Source of the DNA: Corynebacterium sp. HMSC078H07
GTDB lineage: Bacteria; Actinomycetota; Actinomycetes; Mycobacteriales; Mycobacteriaceae
Reading direction: 5' to 3'
Assembly: GCF_001812805.1 (NCBI RefSeq)
Contig: NZ_KV810494.1
Location: forward strand, 91,706 to 155,705
Length of the DNA: 64,000 nt
Each line of letters begins with the position of its first letter. The stretch's first letter is position 1. Made by a program: the position numbers and the translations under genes. Below the pieces are notes generated by a model. That model did no database searches. It was not told where the DNA came from and worked only from the letters and a program-made list of their open reading frames with translations. Below are positions 28,044-38,038 of this stretch, piece by piece.

Positions 28044-30323
28044 TTAGTCTTCCTCAACCGGAACCAGGGAAATCTTGCCGCGGTTATCGATGTCCGCGAT
28101 TTCGACCTGGATCTTGTCGCCGACGTTGACCACGTCTTCGACCTTTTCGATACGCTCATCGCCGCCCAGCTTCGAGATGTGCACCAAGCCGTCGCGGCCC
28201 GGGGTCAGGGATACGAAGGCACCGAAAGCGACAGTCTTCACTACGGTGCCGAGGAAACGCTCGCCAACCTTCGGCAGCTGCGGGTTGGCAATGCTGTTGA
28301 CGCGCTCGATGGCAGCCTCAGCAGCCTCACCGGTGGCGGCGGAAACGTAGACGGTGCCGTCCTCCTCGATGGAGACGTCAGCACCGGTTTCCTCGGTGAT
28401 GGTGTTGATGGTCTTGCCCTTCGGGCCGATAAGCTCACCAATCTTGTTGACCGGGATGGTCACCGAGGTGATACGCGGGGCAAGGCCGGACATCTCGTCC
28501 GGGCCCTCGATAACCTCAGCCATGGTTTCGAGGATGGCGGAACGGGCATCGCGGGCTTGCTCGAGGGCGTCGGCAAGCACGTGCGATGGAATGCCATCCA
28601 GCTTGGTGTCCAGCTGCAGAGCGGTGATGAACTCGGAGGTACCTGCGACCTTAAAGTCCATGTCACCGAAAGCGTCCTCGGCGCCGAGGATATCGGTCAG
28701 CGCCACGAACTTTTCCTTACCCTTGACCTCACCGGAGACAAGGCCCATAGCGATACCAGCCACCGGAGCCTTGAGCGGAACACCTGCGTTGTACAGGGAC
28801 AAGGTGGAGGCACACACCGAACCCATGGAGGTGGAACCGTTGGAGCCCAGAGCCTCGGAGACCTGGCGGATAGCGTAAGGGAACTCCTCGCGAGACGGAA
28901 TAACCGGCAGCAAGGCGCGCTCAGCCAGCGCACCGTGACCAATCTCGCGGCGCTTCGGGGACCCCACGCGGCCGGTCTCACCCGTGGAGTAAGGCGGGAA
29001 GTTGTAGTGGTGCATGTAGCGCTTGGACTCCACCGGGGTCAGGGAGTCAATCTGTTGCTCCATCTTGAGCATGTCCAAGGTGGTGACACCTAGGATCTGA
29101 GTCTCGCCACGCTCAAACAGGGAGGAGCCGTGTGCACGCGGGATAAGGTCCACCTCCACGCCGAGGTCACGCAGGTCAGTAACACCACGACCATCAATGC
29201 GGAAGCCTTCAGTGAGGATCTTGTTACGGACGATATCCTTCATCACAGCGTTGAAGGCGTTACGGATCTGCTTGGAGGCATCCGCCTCCTCAAGGTCATC
29301 GAACTCGTCAAGGAGATCGGCTTCAATCTGCTCCATGTACTCGTTCGTTGCATCATCACGGTCTTGCTTACCCGGGATGGTGAGCAGCTTCTGCAGCTTC
29401 TTGGAGGCTGCCTTCTCCACTGCCTCGTATACATCCTCGCTGTAGGCCGGGAAGAGCGGGAACTCCTGGGTCTCCTTCGCGGCGCGCTCAGCCAGACCTG
29501 CCTGAGCCTCGCACAGGGTCTTGATGAAGGGCTTGGCAGCTTCCAAGCCCTCGGCCACGGTGGATTCCTGGGGTGCCGGGGCGCCTTCCTTGATGCGTTC
29601 AGCCACGTTCACGCCGGCGCCTGCCTCCACCATCATGATGGCGACATCGTCCTTGTTGCCCTTCTTGACAATGCGGCCGGCAACGACCATCTCAAACAGG
29701 GCGCGCTCATGCTGCTCGTTGTTCGGGAAGGCTACCCACTGGCCCTTCGGGTGCTTGTCATCAGCAATGAGTGCCATGCGCACACCTCCCACAGGACCGG
29801 AGACCGGCAGGCCGGAGAGCTGGGTAGAAGCAGAAGCGCCATTAATGGCAACAACGTCGTAGTACTCTTCCGGGTCCATGGAGAGAACCGTGACGACAAC
29901 CTGGACCTCGTTGCGCAGGCCCTTCACAAAGGTCGGACGCAACGGGCGGTCAATAAGGCGGCATGCCAGGATAGCCTCAGTGGAGGGGCGGCCCTCCCGG
30001 CGGAAGAAGGAGCCCGGGATCTTGCCCGCTGCGTACATGCGCTCCTCGACGTCCACGGTCAGCGGGAAGAAGTCGAAACCTTCGCGTGGCTGGTTGGACG
30101 CGGTGGTGGTGGACAGGAGCATGGTGTCCTCGTCCAGATAGGTGGTCACGGAACCGCCGGCCTGACGGGCAAGCTGGCCCGTCTCAAAGCGAATGGTGCG
30201 GGTACCAAAGTCGCCATTGTCCAAAGTGGCGATGGCTTCGGTAATGCCATAATCATCGTCGATAGCGAACTCGACGGTGTTGTTGGCAGTGTGCTTGGTG
30301 TTTTTGGCGTTTCTAGCGCTCAT
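28044..30323 (-). CDS. pnp: Polyribonucleotide nucleotidyltransferase (PNPase/GpsI)
   Basis: 759 residues from ATG 30323 ([11 protein letters not shown]), preceded by AAGGAG; the longer reading from 30419 lies in the rpsO terminator and is rejected. Phosphorolytic 3'-5' exoribonuclease, trimeric. Two RNase PH domains (first with [21 protein letters not shown], second with [19 protein letters not shown] and the catalytic [15 protein letters not shown]), then KH ([20 protein letters not shown]) and S1 ([15 protein letters not shown]) RNA-binding domains. Directly downstream of rpsO, the order shared by most bacteria. Confidence 0.96.
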   Translation of the reverse strand: MSARNAKNTKHTANNTVEFAIDDDYGITEAIATLDNGDFGTRTIRFETGQLARQAGGSVTTYLDEDTMLLSTTTASNQPREGFDFFPLTVDVEERMYAAGKIPGSFFRREGRPSTEAILACRLIDRPLRPTFVKGLRNEVQVVVTVLSMDPEEYYDVVAINGASASTQLSGLPVSGPVGGVRMALIADDKHPKGQWVAFPNNEQHERALFEMVVAGRIVKKGNKDDVAIMMVEAGAGVNVAERIKEGAPAPQESTVAEGLEAAKPFIKTLCEAQAGLAERAAKETQEFPLFPAYSEDVYEAVEKAASKKLQKLLTIPGKQDRDDATNEYMEQIEADLLDEFDDLEEADASKQIRNAFNAVMKDIVRNKILTEGFRIDGRGVTDLRDLGVEVDLIPRAHGSSLFERGETQILGVTTLDMLKMEQQIDSLTPVESKRYMHHYNFPPYSTGETGRVGSPKRREIGHGALAERALLPVIPSREEFPYAIRQVSEALGSNGSTSMGSVCASTLSLYNAGVPLKAPVAGIAMGLVSGEVKGKEKFVALTDILGAEDAFGDMDFKVAGTSEFITALQLDTKLDGIPSHVLADALEQARDARSAILETMAEVIEGPDEMSGLAPRITSVTIPVNKIGELIGPKGKTINTITEETGADVSIEEDGTVYVSAATGEAAEAAIERVNSIANPQLPKVGERFLGTVVKTVAFGAFVSLTPGRDGLVHISKLGGDERIEKVEDVVNVGDKIQVEIADIDNRGKISLVPVEED

Positions 30324-30424
30324 GTTTGTGACTCTCCTTGGAGGTGTCCTGGCGATCTTCGGTGCCGCCTCTTCGATTCGGTATTTCTGACAACGTCCAA
30401 GGATTTTACCAGATGGCATAAGAA

Positions 30425-30449
30425 AACCCCCGCAGGGAGTGCGGGGGTT
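30425..30449 (-). terminator. Intrinsic terminator of rpsO
   Basis: AACCCCCGC (30425-30433) pairs with GCGGGGGTT (30441-30449) with a 7-base loop, and on the minus strand is followed by TTTTCTTATG. It would separate rpsO from pnp transcription, at least in part. Confidence 0.88.
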
Positions 30450-30463
30450 GAACTGGTGCGTGC

Positions 30464-30733
30464 TTAGCGACGCAGACCCAGACGAGAAATCAGGTCACGG
30501 TAACGATCAACGTCGTTGGACTCCAGGTACTTCAGGAGGCCGCGACGACGACCAACCATGAGCAGCAGGCCACGACGGGAGTGGTGGTCGTGCTTGTGGC
30601 CCTTGAGGTGCTCGGTCAGGTTGTTGATGCGGGAGGTCAGCAGGGCAACCTGTGCCTCGGTGGAACCGGTATCGGTCTCGTGCAGGCCGAACTCCTTGAG
30701 GATTTCTGCCTTCTTCTCGGTGGTCAAAGCCAT
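30464..30733 (-). CDS. rpsO: 30S ribosomal protein S15
   Basis: 89 residues, exactly the family length. Binds 16S rRNA at the central-domain three-way junction. Family signatures: [20 protein letters not shown] near residues 14-34, [29 protein letters not shown] in the middle and [14 protein letters not shown] at the end. An AATAGGAG ribosome-binding site precedes the ATG, and a structured leader lies upstream. Confidence 0.98.
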   Translation of the reverse strand: MALTTEKKAEILKEFGLHETDTGSTEAQVALLTSRINNLTEHLKGHKHDHHSRRGLLLMVGRRRGLLKYLESNDVDRYRDLISRLGLRR

Positions 30734-30757
30734 GGAAAAATCTCCTATTGTATTTCA

Positions 30758-30807
30758 GTCCACATGAAATAATGCGCGATGAAGCGCTGCTAGTGACTAC
30801 TGTGGAC
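30758..30807 (-). promoter_or_regulatory. Structured leader of rpsO, possible S15 autoregulatory element
   Basis: GTCCACA (30758-30764) pairs with TGTGGAC (30801-30807), and inside GCGC (30774-30777) pairs with GCGC (30784-30787) around a 6-base loop. It ends 25 bases before the rpsO start. S15 controls its own mRNA through varied leader folds in other bacteria; here only the fold is seen. Confidence 0.45.
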
Positions 30808-30812
30808 CGCAG

Positions 30813-31733
30813 TCAGCAAGCCGAAGTAGAAGTATAGAGGCTGGTGAGCTTCGACATCAAATCATCAACGAAGCGCGGAGCATCCACTCCGACCGCGACG
30901 CGAGTCGTAGCAGGAGCAGAGAGGCGTTCGGAGTCGCCGATAGTGCGCCCATTCTCCTCGCACCGAAGGTTGAGATCGATGCACTCAACAAACGACGGAT
31001 CAGCGGCGACAGCTACGGCAAGGGGGTCGTGGAGCCCACAGCCACCTAAGTGCGGCGATGTCGTGGCATAGGCACCGATGTAATAGCCCACGATGTCGGC
31101 ATATACCCGCCCTACATGGGTAGTGCGCCACTGCGCGGTGTGTTCTGTAGTGAGAAGCGTGCGCAGCGTGACGTCGAGCCCCACCATGGTGAGGTCCTGT
31201 GCATGGCGGAAGACATAATCTGTGGCCTGCGGATCTTGGAAGACGTTGGCCTCCGCGAAGGGAGTGACATTGCCCGGCACGGTAAGCGCTCCGCCCATCA
31301 TGACAATGCGAGCGTTGCGTGCGAAGTCCGGGTCCTTCTGCATGGCGGCCGCAATGCTTGTCGACGGCCCCGTGGGCACAATCACCAGCTCTTCCCCATG
31401 TTCCCGGACGGATTGGATGAGGAAATCCACAGCGTCGCCCTGTGCGGTACGCCGCGGCGGGGGCAGCAGGATCTCACCGAGGCCATTGCGTCCGTGGATA
31501 AAGGCGGAAATCGGCGCTACGGTGAATCCCTCCCTCGTTGGCCCGGTATAGACGGGGACGTTGTCAGCACCGAGCAGCCCTAAGAGGGCAAGTGCATTGC
31601 GCACGCCAAGCTCTACAGGCACATTGCCATAGGTTCCGGTAATACCGATGAGGTCGAGGTCGGGGTGCGCCAGGGCATATGCCAAGGCCAAGGCGTCATC
31701 GATGCCGGTATCGAGGTCGAGGATGATCTTCAT
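30813..31733 (-). CDS. Nucleoside hydrolase (inosine/uridine-preferring family)
   Basis: 306 residues. Hydrolyses the N-glycosidic bond of ribonucleosides for base salvage. The Ca2+-binding N-terminal motif DxDxGxDDAxA is present as DLDTGIDDALALAYAL, followed by GNVPVELGVRNALALLGLLG and the middle segment VPTGPSTSIAAAMQKDP; MMGGALTVPGNVTPFAEANVFQDP holds the metal and ribose ligands, and the late GLHDPLAVAVAADP carries the last Asp. Exact substrate is not decided. Its ATG lies directly after the ribF stop, so it is co-expressed with ribF. Confidence 0.9.
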   Translation of the reverse strand: MKIILDLDTGIDDALALAYALAHPDLDLIGITGTYGNVPVELGVRNALALLGLLGADNVPVYTGPTREGFTVAPISAFIHGRNGLGEILLPPPRRTAQGDAVDFLIQSVREHGEELVIVPTGPSTSIAAAMQKDPDFARNARIVMMGGALTVPGNVTPFAEANVFQDPQATDYVFRHAQDLTMVGLDVTLRTLLTTEHTAQWRTTHVGRVYADIVGYYIGAYATTSPHLGGCGLHDPLAVAVAADPSFVECIDLNLRCEENGRTIGDSERLSAPATTRVAVGVDAPRFVDDLMSKLTSLYTSTSAC

Positions 31734-33645
<1,912 letters not shown>

Positions 33646-33654
33646 GCGCCCCCG

Positions 33655-34329
33655 CTACTTATCGAAGTTGAGTGCGGGCACGGAGGTAGCCACGATGACG
33701 TAGCCTTCCCGGATAATCCAACGCCCAGTGATAAACGGCACCGGAGTGGGCCGCGCCAAGATATAGGAGATGAGCGTGCCGTCAAGGCGCAGATCGATTT
33801 CGGCTTGGTCGAAGTCGAGCCAGCGCCGCGTCATGGGAAACCACGTTTTATACGTGGCCTCCTTGGCACAGAACAACAACCGGTCGGGGCACGTAACACC
33901 AGCTTCCTGCAGCCGGGTTAACTGCGGCATCTCCCCTGCCCGGGCAATCATGGTCAAAACATGGTCCGGCAGCGGTTCAGCGGGTTCGGCATCGAGGCCC
34001 ATCGAGCGCACGTGGGTCGTAGGTGCAGCTACCGCAGCGCGCAAACCCTCTGTATGCGTCATCGAACCTGTAAATCCTTCAGGCCACAACGGCATGCCAC
34101 GCTCCCCGCGGAGAATGGGCTCGGCGCGGGTGTAGTTCAATTCTTCAAGGGCGCGGTGAGCGCACCAGCGGGCATCACCAAACTCAGCCTTGCGGATGTC
34201 AACAGCTTGGGAGACCACCGAACGCTCCTCTGGGGAGAGGTGGTTGTAGTTGAGCAGGTCCGTGAACGAGTCATCGGTACGCACGTAGCAGTAGCGAGCG
34301 GATTCCGGGAACAGGAAAGGTTCAAGCAT
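33655..34329 (-). CDS. pptT: 4'-phosphopantetheinyl transferase (PptT type)
   Basis: 224 residues from ATG 34329 (MLEPFLFPESARY), overlapping the preceding phosphoesterase stop by 8 bases. Activates acyl and peptidyl carrier proteins with 4'-phosphopantetheine; in mycolate-producing bacteria the PptT-type enzyme serves the mycolate and siderophore machinery. The two signatures are SMGLDAEPAEPL and LLFCAKEATYKTWFP, with GMPLWPEGFTGSMTHTEG before them. The coupling to a phosphoesterase gene mirrors the M. tuberculosis pptT-Rv2795c pair. Confidence 0.9.
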   Translation of the reverse strand: MLEPFLFPESARYCYVRTDDSFTDLLNYNHLSPEERSVVSQAVDIRKAEFGDARWCAHRALEELNYTRAEPILRGERGMPLWPEGFTGSMTHTEGLRAAVAAPTTHVRSMGLDAEPAEPLPDHVLTMIARAGEMPQLTRLQEAGVTCPDRLLFCAKEATYKTWFPMTRRWLDFDQAEIDLRLDGTLISYILARPTPVPFITGRWIIREGYVIVATSVPALNFDK

Positions 34330-35143
34330 GATCTGCCCTCCCCGTCCTTTCATCTATCACTAATACTGGATACGGCCACGGCTGCAGCTCTCCATGCGCT
34401 TGCCATTCGCGTGGATACCCTAACGACACCTCGATGTGATCTACACCGTCAATGTTGGTGCGGTTCGGCATGTGGAGGTGGCCGTAGATAACAGCCTTGG
34501 CATTGTAGCGCCGTGGCCACGCCCTCGTGTGGCGGGTACCGCACCACAAAGCCACCTCGGGCCAGCGCATGTACAACGTTGGTTCCTGGACCAAAGGCCA
34601 ATGGTTAACCAGAACGGTTTCTCCCTCCACACGGGAGAGCCGCTTGATGGAATAGGCCAAGCGGTCCCAGCACCAAGCGCGGACATCCACAAAAGGTGCG
34701 ATGGCGAATTCGTCTGTCATAACAATCTGTTTTTGCTTGGCGCTAGCCAGCGCGTGCTCCACCGTAGTTCCGGGTGGACGGAAGCTGTAATCGTAGAGAG
34801 TAAAAAGCGGAACTACGGTGACCCCACCAAAGACTGGGAAAGGATCCTCTGGTGTAATGACACCAATTTCACGGCACCCTTCAACGAGGCGGTCGTATTT
34901 ATCTCGGCCCTTATAAAGGTCTTGTCCTCGCGAAAACAGCTCGTGGTTGCCGGGCGCCCAGATAACAGTGGCATAGCGATTCTTCAGGCGAGCGAGAGTG
35001 CTGAGAACCAAGTCGATTCGCTCGGCCACGTCGCCCGCCACGATTAACCAGTCACGGGGATCAGGAGGAACCAGTTCATCGATGCGGTCGCCGTTAACGC
35101 GTACAGCGGCATGAAGATCGGAGACGGCCCACAGGGTGGTCAT
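34322..35143 (-). CDS. Calcineurin-like metallophosphoesterase (PptH type)
   Basis: 273 residues. Metal-binding blocks of the family are complete: SDLHAAV at the N-terminus, VAGDVAER, PGNHELF, VNHWPL and YGHLHMPN. It overlaps pptT. In M. tuberculosis the partner gene Rv2795c (PptH) encodes a hydrolase that removes phosphopantetheine from carrier proteins, and the same context here suggests the same activity; this is inference from neighbourhood and family. Confidence 0.85.
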   Translation of the reverse strand: MTTLWAVSDLHAAVRVNGDRIDELVPPDPRDWLIVAGDVAERIDLVLSTLARLKNRYATVIWAPGNHELFSRGQDLYKGRDKYDRLVEGCREIGVITPEDPFPVFGGVTVVPLFTLYDYSFRPPGTTVEHALASAKQKQIVMTDEFAIAPFVDVRAWCWDRLAYSIKRLSRVEGETVLVNHWPLVQEPTLYMRWPEVALWCGTRHTRAWPRRYNAKAVIYGHLHMPNRTNIDGVDHIEVSLGYPREWQAHGELQPWPYPVLVIDERTGRADHA

Positions 35144-35187
35144 GGTGCCTCCTTCACATAAATATTCCCTCTACTTTTACCACAGGG

Positions 35188-36486
35188 TTAGACCCGTGCC
35201 CACCGCATCGAGTAGAAGCGCCAGACCACGCCCACCATACGGATAAGGATAAATGCTGCAATGCCGCCCCAGACCCCAGCCAAACCGGCATTAAGGGCAT
35301 ACGCCAGCCACACGCCAGGTAGGAAGCCCACGAGCACAGACGCTAGGGTCAGCGTGCGAAGGAAGGCGGCATCCCCCGCCCCCAAGAGCACGCCATCGAG
35401 AGCAAAGACCACTCCGCCGATCACGACAAGGAAGGTCATGATCCACCAGGGGCCAGAAATAACGTCAAGAACCTCAGGGCTGGTGGTGAAAATACGTGGG
35501 ATAACACCAGAACCCAGTGCCAGGATGGCGGCAAGAGCAAGGGAGAAAGACGTGGAGTACATCGTCACCTTCGTGCCCACCGTGCGGGCATAGCGCGTGG
35601 AACCGGCACCCAAGGCAGCACCTGTCAGCGCTTGGGCTGCAATGGCAAGCGAGTCCAGCACGAGGGCGAGGAAGTTCCACATCTGCATCATGATTTGATG
35701 TGCGGCAAGTTGCGCAGTGCCGATTCGGGAAGCCACCGCCGCTGCGGAAAGAAAAGCTACTTGGAAGCTCAGTGAGCGCACGATGAGGTCGCGGCCAAGG
35801 ACCAATTGGCGGCGCACGACGTGCCACTTCACCTCCCATGAACCCGAGTGCTCTCGGCGTAATTCCCACAGGAAGAAGGCGGCAATGATGCCCATTCCCA
35901 TCACCGTGGCAGCGGCTGAGCCCGGCAACCCCCAAAAATGAACGAAAATGGGTACCGCGATGGCACCCGGGATCATGCCAGCGAGGGTGAAGTACAGGGG
36001 TTTTCGAGTATCTTGCACTCCCCGCATCCAGCCATTTCCTGCCATCTCAACGAGTGTGAGAGGAATTGCGAAGGCCGCAATGCGCAGCCACTGGGCTGTT
36101 CCTTGAGCTGTTTCCGGATTACCGGTCAGCCAAGAAGCGAAAACTCCCGCGAAGAGCCACATGATGGTCGCCAAAATCATACCGACACCCACGGCGACCC
36201 ACGTGGCCTGGACACCTTCGGCCACAGCTTCCTCGCGTTTTCCTGCACCAAACAGGCGTGACGACCGCGCGGTCGTACCATAAGAAAGGAAGGTGAGCTG
36301 GGTAGTGACGACCGAATGCAGGGTGGCCGCCGCACCTAGCGATGCCAATTGGGAGGCGCCAAGCCGTCCCACGACTGCGGTATCAAGCAAAAGGTACAGC
36401 GGCATAGCCGCAAGAACACCAAGTGCGGGAATGGCGAGGCGAAAAACCTCGCCGGCGGTTACCTTGACTGGTTGCTCGAGCGCCAT
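35188..36486 (-). CDS. MATE-family efflux transporter (DinF-like)
   Basis: 432 residues with twelve predicted membrane helices in two homologous halves. The first half includes AIPALGVLAAMPLYLLLDTAVVGRLGASQLASLG and the second the QALTGAALGAGSTRYAR loop. MATE proteins export cationic drugs or metabolites using Na+ or H+ gradients. Substrate not predictable. It lies directly downstream of the DHH phosphoesterase (adjacent stop/start), so the two are co-transcribed with rbfA. Confidence 0.88.
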   Translation of the reverse strand: MALEQPVKVTAGEVFRLAIPALGVLAAMPLYLLLDTAVVGRLGASQLASLGAAATLHSVVTTQLTFLSYGTTARSSRLFGAGKREEAVAEGVQATWVAVGVGMILATIMWLFAGVFASWLTGNPETAQGTAQWLRIAAFAIPLTLVEMAGNGWMRGVQDTRKPLYFTLAGMIPGAIAVPIFVHFWGLPGSAAATVMGMGIIAAFFLWELRREHSGSWEVKWHVVRRQLVLGRDLIVRSLSFQVAFLSAAAVASRIGTAQLAAHQIMMQMWNFLALVLDSLAIAAQALTGAALGAGSTRYARTVGTKVTMYSTSFSLALAAILALGSGVIPRIFTTSPEVLDVISGPWWIMTFLVVIGGVVFALDGVLLGAGDAAFLRTLTLASVLVGFLPGVWLAYALNAGLAGVWGGIAAFILIRMVGVVWRFYSMRWARV

Positions 36487-37449
36487 CTAGGTCAGCGCAC
36501 CTACCAGCTGTGCAGTAACTTCCTCAGGGGTACCGTGCGCGGTGTAGCCGGCTGCCGGGACGTGTCCTCCACCACCGAAAGTGAGGGCCACGTCCGCACA
36601 GTTAACGGCGGACGATCGCAGAGACACCGCCCACACCTGGGGAGCCTGTTCCTTAAAAACGACGCCGATATCAGTGCCTTTCAAGGCACGGACGTAATCC
36701 ACGAAGGATTCAATGGCAGAATCTGCGTGGGAGATGACTTCCTCATAGGGCACGAAGAGCACGGCGAGGCGGTGCTCGCCTGCTTCCTTAATGGTGAGCC
36801 CAGAAAGCACACGGCCGATCATCTGGAGGTCATCGGCAGTATTGGAATCCATGAGCTCAAGCGCGATGTTCTTGGTATCAAGCCCGTAGAGCATAAGGCG
36901 CGCAGCAATGTCATGCATGGCGGGACGCCCCCAGCGGAAGTTACCGGTATCGGTCACTAGTCCCGCATAGAGGCAGTGCGCAATGACCCGGTCAATCTGG
37001 ACGGAGATTCTATCGAGGATATCCAGCAGCACGACCGTCGTGGACTCGCACACCGGATCCACCACGTTAATCGAGCCAAAACCCTCGTTCGAGGAGTGGT
37101 GGTCGATGCACAAAACACGGCCGGCAGCGGCCATCTCTGCGATGCTGTCCGCTACCGAGCCAGTACGGTCCAACGAGCCACAGTCCAGGGTGACGTACAG
37201 GTCGTAGCCCATAGGAAGCTCATCTACCAACTCAATTTCATCCACAGTCGGAATAGAAAACAGGTTGGCGGAAATATCCCGACGCTGACCGATGACTGTG
37301 CGGGTTTGCTTACCGCGTTGGCGCAGGGCAAGGGTAAGCGCTGCCGCCGAACCCACTGCATCAGCATCTGGCCGCAGATGTGTAATGATGCAGACGCTGC
37401 TGGCTTGCACCAGCGCATCCACTGCAGCTTCGTAGTTGGTCCGTGACAC
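36487..37449 (-). CDS. DHH/DHHA1 phosphoesterase (NrnA-like oligoribonuclease/pAp phosphatase)
   Basis: 320 residues. Cleaves short oligoribonucleotides or 3'-phosphoadenosine phosphate, and in some actinobacteria cyclic dinucleotide products. DHH motif: LCIDHHSSNEGFG, with upstream HLRPDADAVGSAAAL and the LDCGSLDRTG segment. DHHA1 domain motif: FGGGGHVPAAGYTA near the C-terminus. Immediately downstream of rbfA, the same order as in mycobacteria. The choice among family substrates cannot be made from sequence. Confidence 0.9.
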   Translation of the reverse strand: MSRTNYEAAVDALVQASSVCIITHLRPDADAVGSAAALTLALRQRGKQTRTVIGQRRDISANLFSIPTVDEIELVDELPMGYDLYVTLDCGSLDRTGSVADSIAEMAAAGRVLCIDHHSSNEGFGSINVVDPVCESTTVVLLDILDRISVQIDRVIAHCLYAGLVTDTGNFRWGRPAMHDIAARLMLYGLDTKNIALELMDSNTADDLQMIGRVLSGLTIKEAGEHRLAVLFVPYEEVISHADSAIESFVDYVRALKGTDIGVVFKEQAPQVWAVSLRSSAVNCADVALTFGGGGHVPAAGYTAHGTPEEVTAQLVGALT

Positions 37450-37893
37450 TTAGTCCTCTTCCCTATCCGAGGTCTTGTACGGGTTAGCATCACCAGCCGG
37501 CTTCGCATTCTCCTTCAGCTTCGCCAACTCCTCATCTCGTGCACGGGCACGGGCGAGGAGGTCCTCCATATGTGCGGAAGCCTCGGGGACAGTATCAAGC
37601 TCGAAGGACAACGTCGGAGTAAAACGCACTGAGAGCTGGTCACCCACAATCTTGCGCAGCTGACCTCTGGCTCGGTTAAGGGCTTCAGCAGCTTGGTCGA
37701 AGTCGGGTTCTGAGTCAATATCTTTACCGCGAACGGTGTAGAACACGGTGGCATCATGTAGGTCACCGGTAACGCGGGCGTCGGTGATAGTCACCAATTC
37801 GAGGCGGCGATCTTTAATCTGGCGTTCGATAGCACTGGCCACGATGGCCTGGATGCGCTTGGCCATGCGGGCCGCACGTGCGTGATCAACCAT
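37450..37893 (-). CDS. rbfA: 30S ribosome-binding factor RbfA
   Basis: 147 residues from ATG 37893 ([14 protein letters not shown]) with an AAGGAG ribosome-binding site; longer readings extend into the infB terminator hairpin. KH-fold 30S maturation factor. Signatures: [44 protein letters not shown] and [26 protein letters not shown]. The charged tail after residue 120 is typical for actinobacteria. Confidence 0.95.
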   Translation of the reverse strand: MVDHARAARMAKRIQAIVASAIERQIKDRRLELVTITDARVTGDLHDATVFYTVRGKDIDSEPDFDQAAEALNRARGQLRKIVGDQLSVRFTPTLSFELDTVPEASAHMEDLLARARARDEELAKLKENAKPAGDANPYKTSDREED

Positions 37894-37980
37894 GGTGATG
37901 CTCCTTTGAGTTCTGTTCGTGATAACTAGTCTAGGATACCGATCCGACACGGCCTGCCGAAACCGCACGCAAAGAACGAC

Positions 37981-38011
37981 GAAGCCCAGCCAGTATTTCT
38001 GGCTGGGCTTC
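37981..38011 (-). terminator. Hairpin between infB and rbfA
   Basis: GAAGCCCAGCCAG (37981-37993) pairs perfectly with CTGGCTGGGCTTC (37999-38011), 13 bp with a 5-base loop. On the minus strand the following tract is GTCGTTCTTTGCG, only weakly T-rich, so it may attenuate rather than end transcription into rbfA. Confidence 0.75.
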
Positions 38012-38038
38012 AATCACAGGCGAACCTGTTGTGCGCGG

